From Vibrio zhugei (GTDB lineage Bacteria; Pseudomonadota; Gammaproteobacteria; Enterobacterales; Vibrionaceae), in the NCBI RefSeq assembly GCF_003716875.1, contig NZ_CP033077.1, positions 1,043,931-1,107,930 of the forward strand: DNA of 64,000 nucleotides, written 5' to 3'. The position numbers and the translations under genes were made by a program. Shown here piece by piece: positions 27,739 to 37,545 of the stretch; position 1 is the first letter of the stretch; each line of letters begins with the position of its first letter. Under the pieces are notes generated by a model, which saw nothing but the letters and a program-made list of their open reading frames with translations, was not told the DNA's origin and did not search any database.

Positions 27739-30203
27739 CGGCAGAACGGAGCTCGGCATCTTCTTTAACCGCTGTGCAAATGAACCAGCGGTTATTGAAA
27801 TGGGGCGTATCTGAGATCATTCACGGACAATTATGGCCAGTTGCGTTGGCTTTGACGTTAATCATTGCGAGCGTGTTTGCCTTGACGGCGTTAGCGGGAC
27901 GGATGGAGCAGATCATTGTCCAACAGAGCGGGGAAGCCCTCACCGCCGATCTGGTGTTTGAATCCGCCAATCCGCTTCCCTCCTCTTTAAAACAGCTCAC
28001 TCGAAACAAGCAATATCAATTTTCGGATCTCACCCAGTTCCAAACGATGGCATTTAACGATAATGACCAAATGCAGTTGGTCACGGTCAAAGCTATCGAT
28101 AGCACTTATCCGCTGAAAGGAACCATGACATTGCAAGCCGGTGATACGCTTCGTCATCATGTGAAACCGAATGAACTGTGGTTGGATAAGCGTCTGTTAG
28201 CCTTGCTCAACGTGAAGCAAGGTGACACGTTATCGATTGGTGATGCCGATTTTACGATTTCGGGTACTGTTCAGTCGGAACCTGGATTGCGTTTTAATCC
28301 GTTTCAGCAAATGCCCGCGGTGTACATTCATCAACGTGATGTCGCTAAGACGGGGGCACTGCAATTAGGAAGCCGAGTAAAGTTTGAGCGATACATCAAC
28401 GCGTCTCCTGAGGCGCTCACTCGAGTCAAACAAGCCGTGACACTCTCGCCCAGTGATGAATGGAAAGATCGTGATCGCGGCAATCGTACCATTCGAGTGT
28501 TTGAGCGTACTGAGCAATATTTGTCGTTAACTGTGGCCATCGTGATATTAATGGCAGCCACCACATTAGTGCTCACGTGCCAGCATTATGTGGCCTCGCG
28601 TCAACGAACGATCGCGATGTTGAAAAGCTTGGGAGCGACAAGAGGCTGGATTTTACAATGGCTGGTCTTGCAGTCGAGTGTGCTATTTGTGATTGCCGCG
28701 CTCGTGGGGATAGGCATCGGAGTGGGGTTAGAGTTTCTGCTGCGTGTTCCACTGGCGGGCATGTTACCGACGCCATTACCTAGCTACGGCTGGACACCCG
28801 TTATTAGCGCTCTGGTCACTTGCCTTGTCATTGCGATACCGGCGTTAGGGATCCCTTTTTCGTATTTATTGTCGGTCAGTCCAGCCAGTGCGATGAATGC
28901 GGCGCAGACCCAAACAGTGGGTAAACACCGTGCTTGGTGGCTGCTTGCGTTGCCCATCGCGACGCTCATTGCGGTGTACTACAACAATGCCTTGGTTTGG
29001 ATGATTCTGGCGGGGATTCTTGGTCTATTTGTGTTTTTAGCGGTGATTAGCTTATTGCTCACTCGGGTGATAAAGCCGTTCGCGTTAAGCCCAGCAATGA
29101 AGCTTGCCGTGAGTCGGATTGAACGCTCGAAGTGGGCGTCAGGTATTCAATTTGGCGCCTTGGGTTTATCGTTAATGCTATTAGCGGTGATTTGGTTAAT
29201 CCGCACGGATTTACTTGGTGATTGGCAACGGCTAGTGCCTCAAGGCTCGGCCAACGCTTTTGCGCTGAATATCGCGCCTTATGAAAAAGACGACTATCTC
29301 AAGCGATTAGATAATGCTGGCGTGGAGAGGTCTCCCGCTTATCCGGTGACGCGAGGTCGTTTAACCAAGATTAATGATGACAGTGCCAAAGAGCGCGTTC
29401 ATGGACGCCAAGGCGCGAATGCGCTGCGTCGCGAGCTCAATCTTACTTGGGATTCGACCTTGCCGGATTATAACCCCGTTGTGGCCGGAAAGTGGACGAC
29501 AAGTCAGGGGGTGTCGGTAGAGGAAGGGCTGGCGAACGATCTTGATATCCACGTAGGGGATTGGCTGACCTTTGTCATTAATAGCCAAACCATTCGCGCG
29601 CAGGTGAATTCGATTCGTCACGTTGAATGGAGACAGATGAAACCCAACTTTTATTTCATCTTTACCCCAGACTTAATGCAGTCTATGCCTGCCACATGGT
29701 TAGTGAGTTTTCGCGTAGCGCAGAGCGATGACAACCTACTAGTGACGTTGTCACGAAAACATCCGACAGTGAGCATTCTCGATATTCGCCAAATTGCCGA
29801 TAAACTCGACGCGTTGTTAAAACAAATCGTATGGTCAGTAACGATTCTCGCTGGGCTAGGGGTGACAGCCGGAGTATTATTGATCTTTACATTACTCAGA
29901 TTGAGTTTAAGTCAGAGGCGAATCGAAATACAGCTATACCGAACGCTAGGAGCAAGTCGACGTACTGTCATGAAGACATTATGGGCAGAGTACGGCCTTA
30001 TGGCGTTCATCGCCGGTATTATTGCCAGTGGTGTGTCGGAATTGGTGGTCTGGGGAGTGTTAACTTATGGACTCGATATTGAATTCCATCCACATGTTTG
30101 GCTGTGGATAGGTCTTCCCATATTTACCTTTTTTGTACTGGCCAGCGTTGTCGCGACGGGGCTTCGAGGTTTATTGCGCCCGACGAAAACAGGGATAAAT
30201 TAA
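27735..30203 (+). CDS. ybbP: FtsX-family ABC permease YbbP
   Basis: 822 residues with about ten membrane segments: one near the N-terminus (VALALTLIIASVFALTALAG), a group around 260-450 in the middle and a final group after 690. Two large extracytoplasmic parts lie between. FtsX-type boxes AMLKSLGATRGWILQWLVLQSS and LYRTLGASRRTVMKTLWAEYG mark the two halves. It pairs with YbbA. Confidence 0.92.
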   Translation: MTAERSSASSLTAVQMNQRLLKWGVSEIIHGQLWPVALALTLIIASVFALTALAGRMEQIIVQQSGEALTADLVFESANPLPSSLKQLTRNKQYQFSDLTQFQTMAFNDNDQMQLVTVKAIDSTYPLKGTMTLQAGDTLRHHVKPNELWLDKRLLALLNVKQGDTLSIGDADFTISGTVQSEPGLRFNPFQQMPAVYIHQRDVAKTGALQLGSRVKFERYINASPEALTRVKQAVTLSPSDEWKDRDRGNRTIRVFERTEQYLSLTVAIVILMAATTLVLTCQHYVASRQRTIAMLKSLGATRGWILQWLVLQSSVLFVIAALVGIGIGVGLEFLLRVPLAGMLPTPLPSYGWTPVISALVTCLVIAIPALGIPFSYLLSVSPASAMNAAQTQTVGKHRAWWLLALPIATLIAVYYNNALVWMILAGILGLFVFLAVISLLLTRVIKPFALSPAMKLAVSRIERSKWASGIQFGALGLSLMLLAVIWLIRTDLLGDWQRLVPQGSANAFALNIAPYEKDDYLKRLDNAGVERSPAYPVTRGRLTKINDDSAKERVHGRQGANALRRELNLTWDSTLPDYNPVVAGKWTTSQGVSVEEGLANDLDIHVGDWLTFVINSQTIRAQVNSIRHVEWRQMKPNFYFIFTPDLMQSMPATWLVSFRVAQSDDNLLVTLSRKHPTVSILDIRQIADKLDALLKQIVWSVTILAGLGVTAGVLLIFTLLRLSLSQRRIEIQLYRTLGASRRTVMKTLWAEYGLMAFIAGIIASGVSELVVWGVLTYGLDIEFHPHVWLWIGLPIFTFFVLASVVATGLRGLLRPTKTGIN

Positions 30204-30226
30204 TTAAAAGCTTGAATAACCTGGCT

Positions 30227-30365
30227 AGTTATCCACAAAAACAGTGGATAAGTTTTGGGATAACTTATCCTTAGTGCAGAGGTGGATGAAACGCTAGCCA
30301 TTGCTACACCGTATGATCAGCGTATTTGGTTATACACAAAAATACGAAATTGGATAACCACAAGA
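30227..30365. promoter_or_regulatory. cluster of DnaA-box-like sequences
   Basis: TTATCCACA (30229-30237, perfect) faces an inverted TTATCCACT (30243-30251) across 5 nt. TTATCCTTA is at 30265-30273, TTATACACA (perfect) at 30330-30338, and an inverted TTATCCA at 30353-30359. The first two also form an 8-bp stem that could act as a terminator for ybbP. Could be a DnaA-binding locus. Confidence 0.45.
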
Positions 30366-30584
30366 AATCAGTCAAGGAATTTTTAAGAATTTTTTACTTG
30401 AAAATGCCGGTAAAATGATTGACAAATAGGGTGTGACGAAAATCGCATAATTGGCGAGTAGCAGGGCCAGGATGCGTTCACGAATGGTGGTCCTCGTTTT
30501 CACTAAGACCGCGTAAAAAATGTGATTTTTTTCGTACCAAGCTCGTTTTACACTGTATTTAATCAAACTATAAGTGGAAGTGTG

Positions 30585-32033
30585 ATGTTGAAAACAAACC
30601 CGAATTCCAACACGCCTCAAATTGCGATTATTGGGGGTGGTGTTGCTGGTGCAACGGCGGCGGTTCATATGGGGGAGTTAGGATTAAATGTCTCTTTAAT
30701 TGAAAAAAGTGCCGGTTTAGTTGACGGCCCACCGATATGCCACTTACACGCTGGCGGTAACCTGTATCGAGAAATTTCTGAGCAGCAATGTATTGAGTTA
30801 CTCAGACAATCGTTGCAGACCGTTAGGTTATACCCACATACCCTCAATAAGCGCCCGACGGTGATTGCTATTCCGAAAGCGGATCCAGGAACACCGGACA
30901 TCGTGGTCTCACGATTGGATGTCATTCGTGATGCGTATCAAAAGCTGGTGGACGACGATGCCCGTAATGAGTGGTTGGGTAAGCCACAGGATTACTATCG
31001 CGTCTTTGAGCGTGAAGAGTTGGAAGCGCTGCGTGAGCGAGAGCAGCCTGCGATGCCCACCACGATGGAAGATTGGCTGATTCCTGTTGTTCAGAATATG
31101 GATTTGGATGCGATTCAATACCCCGTGATTTCAGTACAGGAATATGGGTGGAGTGTGTTTCGTTTGGCTGCGAGTGCAGAATTGGCGCTAGAAGCGATGC
31201 CACAGTGTCAGATACACACCAACACCACGGTGACCGACCTTAAGTGGACGGGCAGCCAATGGCAAATTACCACGCTCAACGCATTAGGTGATACCGCGAT
31301 TCAATATGCCGATTATGTGATCAATGCGTGTGGCTATAGAACAGGGTCGATCGATGACATGGCGCGTCACTATCGCGATCGCTTAGTCGAATTCAAAGCC
31401 GCATATGTCGCACACTGGGCTGATTGTCATCAAATGTGGCCTGAGGTTATCTTTCATGGTCAACGTGGCACACCGCAAGGTATGGCTCAACTGACGCCAT
31501 ACGCTAATGGCGTTTTTCAATTGCACGGTATGACGGAAGGGATCACCTTGTTTAGTGATGGCTTAGTGAAAAGCGGACTGCGCTCTGCACAACCCGAGTT
31601 GCCAGAATATTTACAGCTTAAGCTTAATAAAGGTTGGTCTGAGGCCGATCAGGTTGAGCGAACTGGACTGGCTATCCAGCATATGGCGCAATTTATGCCG
31701 AGTTTTAACAGTGCAGATATTGCTGGCAAGCCGCTATTTGGTGCGCAACAAATCCCGGGCAGTGATGCAACCTTACGTGCTGCGGATGTCAGCTTGGAAG
31801 ATAATCATTACGCGCGCATCGAAATTGTGAAAGGTTCATCGGCGCTTGAAGCCGTGCAAAAAATCGTCTCTGCTTGGCGACTGTCCGATCATAACCATGA
31901 CGATATTGAACAGGCTCATCCTGTTTCTATGTCCTTAGATGGTCAAGAGGTTGAACGCCGCGCGATTGCCATTGCCGAAGCGCGAGAATATCCTCGTGAA
32001 CTGGCGATGGTCGTGGGCGAGCCGTTAGCGTGA
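30585..32033 (+). CDS. FAD-dependent oxidoreductase
   Basis: 482 residues from ATG 30585 (GTGGAAG upstream). The N-terminal Rossmann motif IAIIGGGVAGATAAVHMGELGLNVSLIE binds FAD; YVINACGYRTGSID fits a later FAD-contacting segment of the DAO-like fold. There is no export signal. The substrate is not apparent and no neighbour suggests a pathway; a long intergenic region with DnaA-box-like sequences precedes it. Confidence 0.82.
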   Translation: MLKTNPNSNTPQIAIIGGGVAGATAAVHMGELGLNVSLIEKSAGLVDGPPICHLHAGGNLYREISEQQCIELLRQSLQTVRLYPHTLNKRPTVIAIPKADPGTPDIVVSRLDVIRDAYQKLVDDDARNEWLGKPQDYYRVFEREELEALREREQPAMPTTMEDWLIPVVQNMDLDAIQYPVISVQEYGWSVFRLAASAELALEAMPQCQIHTNTTVTDLKWTGSQWQITTLNALGDTAIQYADYVINACGYRTGSIDDMARHYRDRLVEFKAAYVAHWADCHQMWPEVIFHGQRGTPQGMAQLTPYANGVFQLHGMTEGITLFSDGLVKSGLRSAQPELPEYLQLKLNKGWSEADQVERTGLAIQHMAQFMPSFNSADIAGKPLFGAQQIPGSDATLRAADVSLEDNHYARIEIVKGSSALEAVQKIVSAWRLSDHNHDDIEQAHPVSMSLDGQEVERRAIAIAEAREYPRELAMVVGEPLA

Positions 32034-32066
32034 AGGCACTTTTATGGTCGAGCCATAAAGCAAAGA

Positions 32067-32095
32067 AAAGCAGGGCGAAAGAGCCCTGCTTTTTT
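32067..32095 (+). terminator. terminator after oxidoreductase
   Basis: Hairpin AAAGCAGGGC-GAAAGA-GCCCTGCTTTTTT. Confidence 0.88.
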
Positions 32096-32195
32096 ATTGC
32101 GTTAGAAATGACAGGGTTGCGTCATTGATGTACTAAGGTCGTGATTTTTCTCATGGTAGTCGGTACAATCGAGTCAATGTCAAAGGAGGCGAGTT

Positions 32196-33212
32196 ATGAA
32201 CGTATTAGTTACAGGTGGGATGGGCTATATTGGTAGCCATACTTGTATTCAAATGATTGAAGCAGGGATGAATCCTGTCATTTTGGACAATTTATATAAT
32301 AGCAAATCCACCGTTTTAGAGCGGATCCAAAATGTGGCAGGTCAAACGCCTACCTTCGTTCAAGGCGATGTGCGCGATCGTGACTTATTGGTGGAAACAA
32401 TGCGCCACCATTCTATTGATGCTGTGATTCATTTTGCAGGCTTAAAAGCGGTCGGAGAATCGGTTCAAAAGCCATTGGAATATTACGACAATAATGTGAA
32501 TGGCACGTTAGTCTTAGTGGATGCGATGCGTGAAGCTGGCGTCAAATCGTTGGTGTTTAGTTCCTCTGCTACGGTATACGGTGATCCTGCCACCGTGCCA
32601 ATTTTAGAAACGTTCCCGACCAGTGCGACGAACCCTTATGGTCGCAGTAAGTTGATGGTAGAAGAGTGCTTAACCGATTTCCAAAATGCGAACCCAGACT
32701 GGAGTATTACCTTACTGCGTTACTTCAATCCAGTGGGCTCTCATCCATCGGGTTTATTAGGTGAGGATCCGCAAGGCATTCCTAATAACTTGATGCCATT
32801 TGTTTCGCAGGTAGCGGTAGGGCGCCGTGAGTTTTTATCGGTCTTTGGCAGCGATTATGCGACGAAAGATGGAACGGGGGTACGTGATTACATTCATGTC
32901 ATGGATTTAGCCGATGGACATATCGCGGCACTGACTCATGTCGGCAGCAAAGAGGGATTGCACGTCTATAACTTAGGCACGGGGAATGGTTACAGTGTGC
33001 TGGAAATGGTGGCTGCATTCGAAAAAGCCAGTGGCACAAAAATTCCGTATAAGTTGGTCGACCGTCGGCCTGGCGATATTGCCGCATGTTATGCTGACCC
33101 TGCTAAAGCGGAAACTGAGCTGGAGTGGCGTGCAACGCGAACATTGGAAGAAATGACCCAAGATACTTGGCGTTGGCAGTCAAACAACCCGCAGGGTTAT
33201 CCTGATAAATAG
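32196..33212 (+). CDS. galE: UDP-glucose 4-epimerase
   Basis: 338 residues, typical GalE length. It interconverts UDP-glucose and UDP-galactose with bound NAD. The N-terminal [16 protein letters not shown] is the NAD-binding loop; catalytic [10 protein letters not shown] (Ser/Thr region) and [12 protein letters not shown] (YxxxK) are present, as are [13 protein letters not shown] and [28 protein letters not shown] precedes the ATG. It stands alone with its own terminator, not in a gal operon. Confidence 0.97.
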   Translation: MNVLVTGGMGYIGSHTCIQMIEAGMNPVILDNLYNSKSTVLERIQNVAGQTPTFVQGDVRDRDLLVETMRHHSIDAVIHFAGLKAVGESVQKPLEYYDNNVNGTLVLVDAMREAGVKSLVFSSSATVYGDPATVPILETFPTSATNPYGRSKLMVEECLTDFQNANPDWSITLLRYFNPVGSHPSGLLGEDPQGIPNNLMPFVSQVAVGRREFLSVFGSDYATKDGTGVRDYIHVMDLADGHIAALTHVGSKEGLHVYNLGTGNGYSVLEMVAAFEKASGTKIPYKLVDRRPGDIAACYADPAKAETELEWRATRTLEEMTQDTWRWQSNNPQGYPDK

Positions 33213-33230
33213 AGTGTGTGAAAGCTCAAT

Positions 33231-33258
33231 AAAAAACAGGCGTCATAGCCTGTTTTTT
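33231..33258. terminator. bidirectional terminator
   Basis: AAAAAACAGGC-GTCATA-GCCTGTTTTTT between galE and the convergent membrane-protein gene. Confidence 0.88.
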
Positions 33259-33281
33259 GTTTCGGTTCTCGTGGTTAACCG

Positions 33282-33890
33282 TTAGCTTTCAGCGTTAGGA
33301 CGTGCCTTACTCAGTTCACATAGTACTTTAAGCGCCCCATAAGCGATAAGCGAATAACACAGTAATTCAATCCCTTCTTCAGAGACATTTTTGACAATAC
33401 GGCTATATTTATCTTCCATGAGTGCTTCCCACAACTTTCCCATCCCGTAGAGTCGTGAGAAAACCAGCAGCATGATGGTTCCTGTTACGACAAATCGCAT
33501 ATTTTGTGCACTGAGAATGGTCGACATGTGAGTGAGTGTCTCTTTGCCACCTTTGTAGGCATAAAATAAGGCGAGTAAAGTCACAAGAATGGCAGGAGCT
33601 TGCCACGCTCCATGGTAGATTAAGTCGAGTATTTCATCGTTTTCGCGGATCAGTAGCACCAGATAAAAGGCGCTAATCAGGTAAGCCGCTCGCTTTAGAT
33701 CGGGGTTGACTTTGCCGAGGCGGAAAAAGCAAAACGCGGTTGTCGCAAGAAAAATTAATTGCATGGACTCGGTAACGGAGGCTTCCGTCATGCGGTTTTT
33801 GAAGTAGATAATATCAAGATCGATACAAGCAGCGACTAACGCAAACAGCCCTATTAATGTTAGGGCCTCTAATAGTGTTTTTTTAATCAT
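33282..33890 (-). CDS. multi-pass membrane protein, unknown
   Basis: 202 residues with about six predicted membrane segments (LLEALTLIGLFALVAACIDL; MQLIFLATTAFCFF; AAYLISAFYLVLLI; PAILVTLLALFYAY; FVVTGTIMLLVFSRL; LLCYSLIAYGALKVL). Charged residues ENDEILDLIYHG lie in a loop after the third segment. No family is recognised. Single gene, convergent with galE. Confidence 0.7.
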   Translation of the reverse strand: MIKKTLLEALTLIGLFALVAACIDLDIIYFKNRMTEASVTESMQLIFLATTAFCFFRLGKVNPDLKRAAYLISAFYLVLLIRENDEILDLIYHGAWQAPAILVTLLALFYAYKGGKETLTHMSTILSAQNMRFVVTGTIMLLVFSRLYGMGKLWEALMEDKYSRIVKNVSEEGIELLCYSLIAYGALKVLCELSKARPNAES

Positions 33891-34195
33891 AAAATTAACT
33901 ATGGTTCTTTAGAGTGTAAACTGAATAAGATCAGCAGATGAAGTTGAAGCCCATTAGTCATAAGAAGTATAAAAAAGTGGTGAACTAATAAAGCGCTAGC
34001 ATTCTTGCGATTTTAGTGACGATTGTCAAACTCAAAAGAACAGCGTTCAATAACGATAGATAAAGCAAATAATTAGCATATGCTGATATATGTTTTATCA
34101 ATGATAATCGATGAATAAATAACAAAAATGAAGGTAAACTAGGTCGCGGTGATGAAAAATGAATCAAAACCGAACGCTTGCCGGGTAAGAATAAC
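33891..34195. other. intergenic region, nothing recognised
   Basis: AT-rich gap between two minus-strand genes. A 70-codon minus frame (33985-34197) has no ribosome binding site or recognisable product and is not called. The region probably holds the promoter of the downstream membrane-protein gene. Confidence 0.5.
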
Positions 34196-34233
34196 AAAAC
34201 CCTGACATAAATTGGCTCTCTGTCAGGGTTTTG
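34196..34233 (-). terminator. terminator after GT90 gene
   Basis: AAAACCCTGACA...TGTCAGGGTTTT, a 12-bp stem with flanking A and T runs, 50 bp after the glycosyltransferase stop. Confidence 0.85.
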
Positions 34234-34284
34234 CTAAAAAGAAAGGATGTTAACGAATATGAATGCAATCAGTCTGTGAGTGAT

Positions 34285-35271
34285 TTATTTATGCACATAT
34301 TTCGCGATACTGGCTAATAAGTGACGGTCATTGTTTTCGGCCAAACGTACGTTCTGCGATAAATAGAAGTATTTGTCCGCCACCAGATAGCTCAATAACC
34401 GCTCCTCATGGGGATTTTTAAATTGCTCAACCCATTGATGTGCATTATTAATAATGCGCTCGGCTTCTTCGGGATGCGCATTGTAGTAGTCCATTTTTTC
34501 TATCAAATCTGAGAAGTCATCTTTGATTTCAACATAGTGGACGTTGGCAATGAGCTTGCCTTCCATAAACCAGGTTTCGTATCTTAATTTCGGGCTCATC
34601 GCCAGCGAATTGGAAGACATAATCCACTTTAAATTGGTGGCTACGTCTTTGCCTTCTAAACTTAAGATAAATTTGAACTTCAACTGATCTTCGATGGACA
34701 TTTTAGGAACAACGTACGCCAGTTGATCTTCGTCTTCTTTATCCGTTCTGCCGAGATCACAACGTTCGTGATAATAGTATTTCTCTAGCAGATTTCGTCG
34801 ATTAGGGCGAAAACCACTGCCTCGCCACACCGCCATGTTCTTTTTATGGCGAAATTCTAAAGTATCTTCAACAAATCGGTAGTGCCGTATTGCATTGAGT
34901 TTTAAAAGTACCGAATTCCCATTATGGTCGCTAATCGGGCGGCTTTTTACAAATGTTGGGACGGCTGGGATATCGGTGACATCGCCATGAATAAAGTTGA
35001 ATCGCAAATGACGATCGAAGCCTTTGATGACTTTGAGTAAGTCAAAAAAATAGGTTGAGCCACAATTCTTCTTAAACTGGGCAATTTGAGGCGCTTGCTG
35101 AGAAACTGGAAACGACGATTGGAGTTTCATGTAGTAATCGACGCGTTTTTGCAGTCTGTTTTGTGTGTGCTTAGGCAGGCTCGCCAATTGCTGTTTTACA
35201 TAAAAATGCAGCACTGGCTGTGGAATCAGGTTGTAGAGTGTATTGGTTAGATAATATTTTAGTTTTCTCAT
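34285..35271 (-). CDS. glycosyltransferase family 90 (CAP10-like)
   Basis: 328 residues. The C-terminal half carries the family pattern KFILSLEGKDVATNLKWIM followed by SLAMSPKLRYETWFMEGKL, and DDFSDLIEKMDYYNAHPEEAERI. MAVWRGSGFRPNRRNLLE is the upstream conserved region. GT90 enzymes transfer xylose or other sugars to polysaccharide or LPS; bacterial members modify lipopolysaccharide. No other surface-polysaccharide genes flank it. Confidence 0.82.
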   Translation of the reverse strand: MRKLKYYLTNTLYNLIPQPVLHFYVKQQLASLPKHTQNRLQKRVDYYMKLQSSFPVSQQAPQIAQFKKNCGSTYFFDLLKVIKGFDRHLRFNFIHGDVTDIPAVPTFVKSRPISDHNGNSVLLKLNAIRHYRFVEDTLEFRHKKNMAVWRGSGFRPNRRNLLEKYYYHERCDLGRTDKEDEDQLAYVVPKMSIEDQLKFKFILSLEGKDVATNLKWIMSSNSLAMSPKLRYETWFMEGKLIANVHYVEIKDDFSDLIEKMDYYNAHPEEAERIINNAHQWVEQFKNPHEERLLSYLVADKYFYLSQNVRLAENNDRHLLASIAKYVHK

Positions 35272-35700
35272 GAATCAACCCATCTTTACGCCTAGGCCCC
35301 AAAGGTGTGGTACCTGTTATTTTAGCCCCTACAGTCAGAGTTTGCTCTTCAACCTGTAAGGAATGGTGGTGTTTGGTTCATTAACGACATCGTGACAGAG
35401 TGACGGTTTGCTGTCCTTAATGAGTCTGTTACCTCAGGTTTTTATAAAGCATATTTTATGCCATTTTTACCTGTTTTTTATAATTTTGTTAATACGTATC
35501 CTCAACCTCAAGTGCTTCTTCAATAGAGATTTCTTTTTTACTTTAAATCAACACCTTTATAGCGATGTCAGCACGATGTTAAGCGAATGTTGTGATGGTT
35601 TAATGACTTTAGTATAGCTGCAGTATCGTGTTTCTCTAATTTACGATGATAATTGACAACCATGTCGTGAATAGGTTCACATTGATCACAGCTATAGGTA
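35272..35700. other. intergenic region, nothing recognised
   Basis: A gap of about 430 bp. The 69-codon plus frame at 35408-35617 is hydrophobic and low-complexity, with no ribosome binding site, and is not called. The part next to 35272 should contain the GT90 promoter. Confidence 0.5.
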
Positions 35701-35738
35701 AAAAAAACACGCACATTGCAGCAATGAGCGTGTTTTTT
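35701..35738 (-). terminator. terminator after permease gene
   Basis: AAAAAACACGC and GCGTGTTTTTT with further pairing CATTGC/GCAATG form a long stem just after the permease stop. Confidence 0.88.
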
Positions 35739-35754
35739 GGCCAGTTTTCAGCGC

Positions 35755-36960
35755 TTAACCGAGCGTAGGTAGGGCGTGCAGTGTCACCAGTATTTGTACT
35801 CCAACAATGACGACTCCAAACAGAGCACTGATGGTTAACGCTAAAGCGCCGCCTTTGACTTGATAAGGTTGACGGTTTTGTGAGCGCTTACGCACCGTGT
35901 ACACCATGGCAACAGGTAGAAAAATGGCGAGGATGGCTAGAGCGATCGCGGCGTAGCCAAGTGCCATAATAAAACCTTGCGGATAAAATAAAGCAAAAGC
36001 CAATGGTGGTAAAAAAGTGATGAATGACACCAGTGGGCGGCTGATTGAGCTCTTGGTTTTTCGCAGACTGTCTCCTAAAAATTCAAACAACCCCAGACTT
36101 ACGCCAAGAAAGGAGGTCAAAAGCGCTAAATCGGCAAAGATACCAATAATATGATTTAAATTAGACTGCTCTACTGTGCTCGCCAATATTTGGATTAACG
36201 CGCTTAATTGGGAGTTCTTAACCAAGTGATCCTGCGAGACGACACCTAGGGTTACCAATTGCCAAAAAATATAAATGACAAGTGGAATAGCAGAGCCGAT
36301 TAAAATCGCTTTTCTCAAGGCTGAGGTATTGCCATCCATGTAATTGACGATCGCGGGAATGCTGCCGTGAAAACCAAAAGAGGTAAATATGACTGGAATC
36401 GCAGCGACAATGAGGCCTTGTTGCAATGGCATACTTAATAAGTAAGAGTGCGTGACATTAGGGGCTAAGAAAAATAGCACCATAGCCAAAGCAATCAACT
36501 TGCAAGCAAACAGGACGCGATTCACTTTATCCACCAGCCCAGTACCCAATGTGACGATGATTGCCACAATAATAGTAAATAGCACCGTCCCCGTTGCAGG
36601 AGAGAAATGCGATCCTGTCACGTCACTAATACGTTGAGTAAACTGTGAGCCACCGCCAGCAATATAGGCGGCACAGAGAGCATAGAATAAAAATAACATG
36701 GCAAATGTGGCGACCCACTTACCTTTGTTGCCTAATATTTGTTGTGCCAAAGTATGCAGTGTGGCGTCGCTAGCAGCGTATTGGTGCAGCTCGACCATTA
36801 ATAGCGCGGTAAAGGCCATGAGCGCCCAAAGGACCAACATAATCAGCAATGATGTGGAAAAACCGATACCTGCCGACGCTAAAGGAAGAGCTAACATGCC
36901 CGCACCGATAGTGGTGCCGGCGATGATCAAAGTACTGCCAAAAAGCTTTGATTGAGTCAT
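35755..36960 (-). CDS. aromatic amino acid permease (TyrP/Mtr-like)
   Basis: 401 residues with about eleven membrane segments. The start KLFGSTLIIAGTTIGAGMLALPLASAGIGF is the signature of the HAAAP family (Mtr, TnaB, TyrP). A later segment VIFTSFGFHGSIPAIVNYMDGN is also typical. It imports tyrosine or tryptophan with protons. A perfect TyrR box at 37109-37126 favours a TyrP-like role. Confidence 0.9.
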   Translation of the reverse strand: MTQSKLFGSTLIIAGTTIGAGMLALPLASAGIGFSTSLLIMLVLWALMAFTALLMVELHQYAASDATLHTLAQQILGNKGKWVATFAMLFLFYALCAAYIAGGGSQFTQRISDVTGSHFSPATGTVLFTIIVAIIVTLGTGLVDKVNRVLFACKLIALAMVLFFLAPNVTHSYLLSMPLQQGLIVAAIPVIFTSFGFHGSIPAIVNYMDGNTSALRKAILIGSAIPLVIYIFWQLVTLGVVSQDHLVKNSQLSALIQILASTVEQSNLNHIIGIFADLALLTSFLGVSLGLFEFLGDSLRKTKSSISRPLVSFITFLPPLAFALFYPQGFIMALGYAAIALAILAIFLPVAMVYTVRKRSQNRQPYQVKGGALALTISALFGVVIVGVQILVTLHALPTLG

Positions 36961-37108
36961 AAATGTAAACTTTTTTATACGATATTATGGATTGTTACAC
37001 TCATTTTTTGTCATAAAATTGAGGGTAACACGAATAAATAACCTGTCTTTGCCTATTCTCTAAGAGAATATCTGTTGAGTCAATGTGTTTGTAAAAATTA
37101 ACAATTTG

Positions 37109-37126
37109 TGTAAATAAATATTTACA
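37109..37126 (-). promoter_or_regulatory. TyrR box upstream of permease
   Basis: TGTAAATAAATATTTACA is a perfect strong TyrR box (TGTAAA-N6-TTTACA). A half-matching box (TGTAAAAATTAACAATTT) lies adjacent at 37090-37107, recalling the strong-plus-weak arrangement before E. coli tyrP. It lies about 150 bp before the permease start. Confidence 0.7.
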
Positions 37127-37337
37127 GGCAATTTTTGTTACCCTCTATGGCGCGTATTTGCTGTGATGATGGGGAAGAAAGGCTAGACGACACCGAATTA
37201 TTCGCATAATGTTGACACGTGGACGATAGACATCGGACACAAGGAGCGCAATGACATTGCAATATCCAGCTTAGGTTAGCGTGAGGTATCACTATCACGC
37301 GTGGCTGTATAGACAATAATAAATAAGGAGGTCGACA

Positions 37338-37463
37338 ATGAGTGACCGCAATACAGTTCCTCAGGAAGACAGTTTGGAATGGATGGATGCCATGGAAATT
37401 GGTTTCGTACTTTCTGACTATCAACCGTCAACGCAAGAAGAGACGCCATCTTCTTTGCAATAG
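37338..37463 (+). CDS. small acidic protein, 41 residues
   Basis: ATG 37338 follows a strong AAGGAGGTCG ribosome binding site and reads MSDRNTVPQEDSLEWMDAME, then IGFVLSDYQPSTQEETPSSLQ. A terminator follows the stop by 4 nt. The good start signal and tight terminator argue for a real small gene. No family is recognised. Confidence 0.6.
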   Translation: MSDRNTVPQEDSLEWMDAMEIGFVLSDYQPSTQEETPSSLQ

Positions 37464-37467
37464 AGAT

Positions 37468-37492
37468 AAGCCAGCGCGCCGCGCTGGCTTTT
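37468..37492 (+). terminator. terminator after small gene
   Basis: AAGCCAGCGCGCCGCGCTGGCTTTT, a GC-rich perfect stem with T tail. Confidence 0.85.
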
Positions 37493-37545
37493 AAGTTCTT
37501 ATCGCCCCATCATTATTTTTTACGCCTAGCTGACTACTTTATCTT

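Noticed and set aside
33985..34197. 70-codon minus-strand frame
   Set aside because: No ribosome binding site and no recognisable product; AT-rich intergenic sequence.
35408..35617. 69-codon plus-strand hydrophobic frame
   Set aside because: No start signal and low-complexity hydrophobic translation typical of AT-rich spacer.
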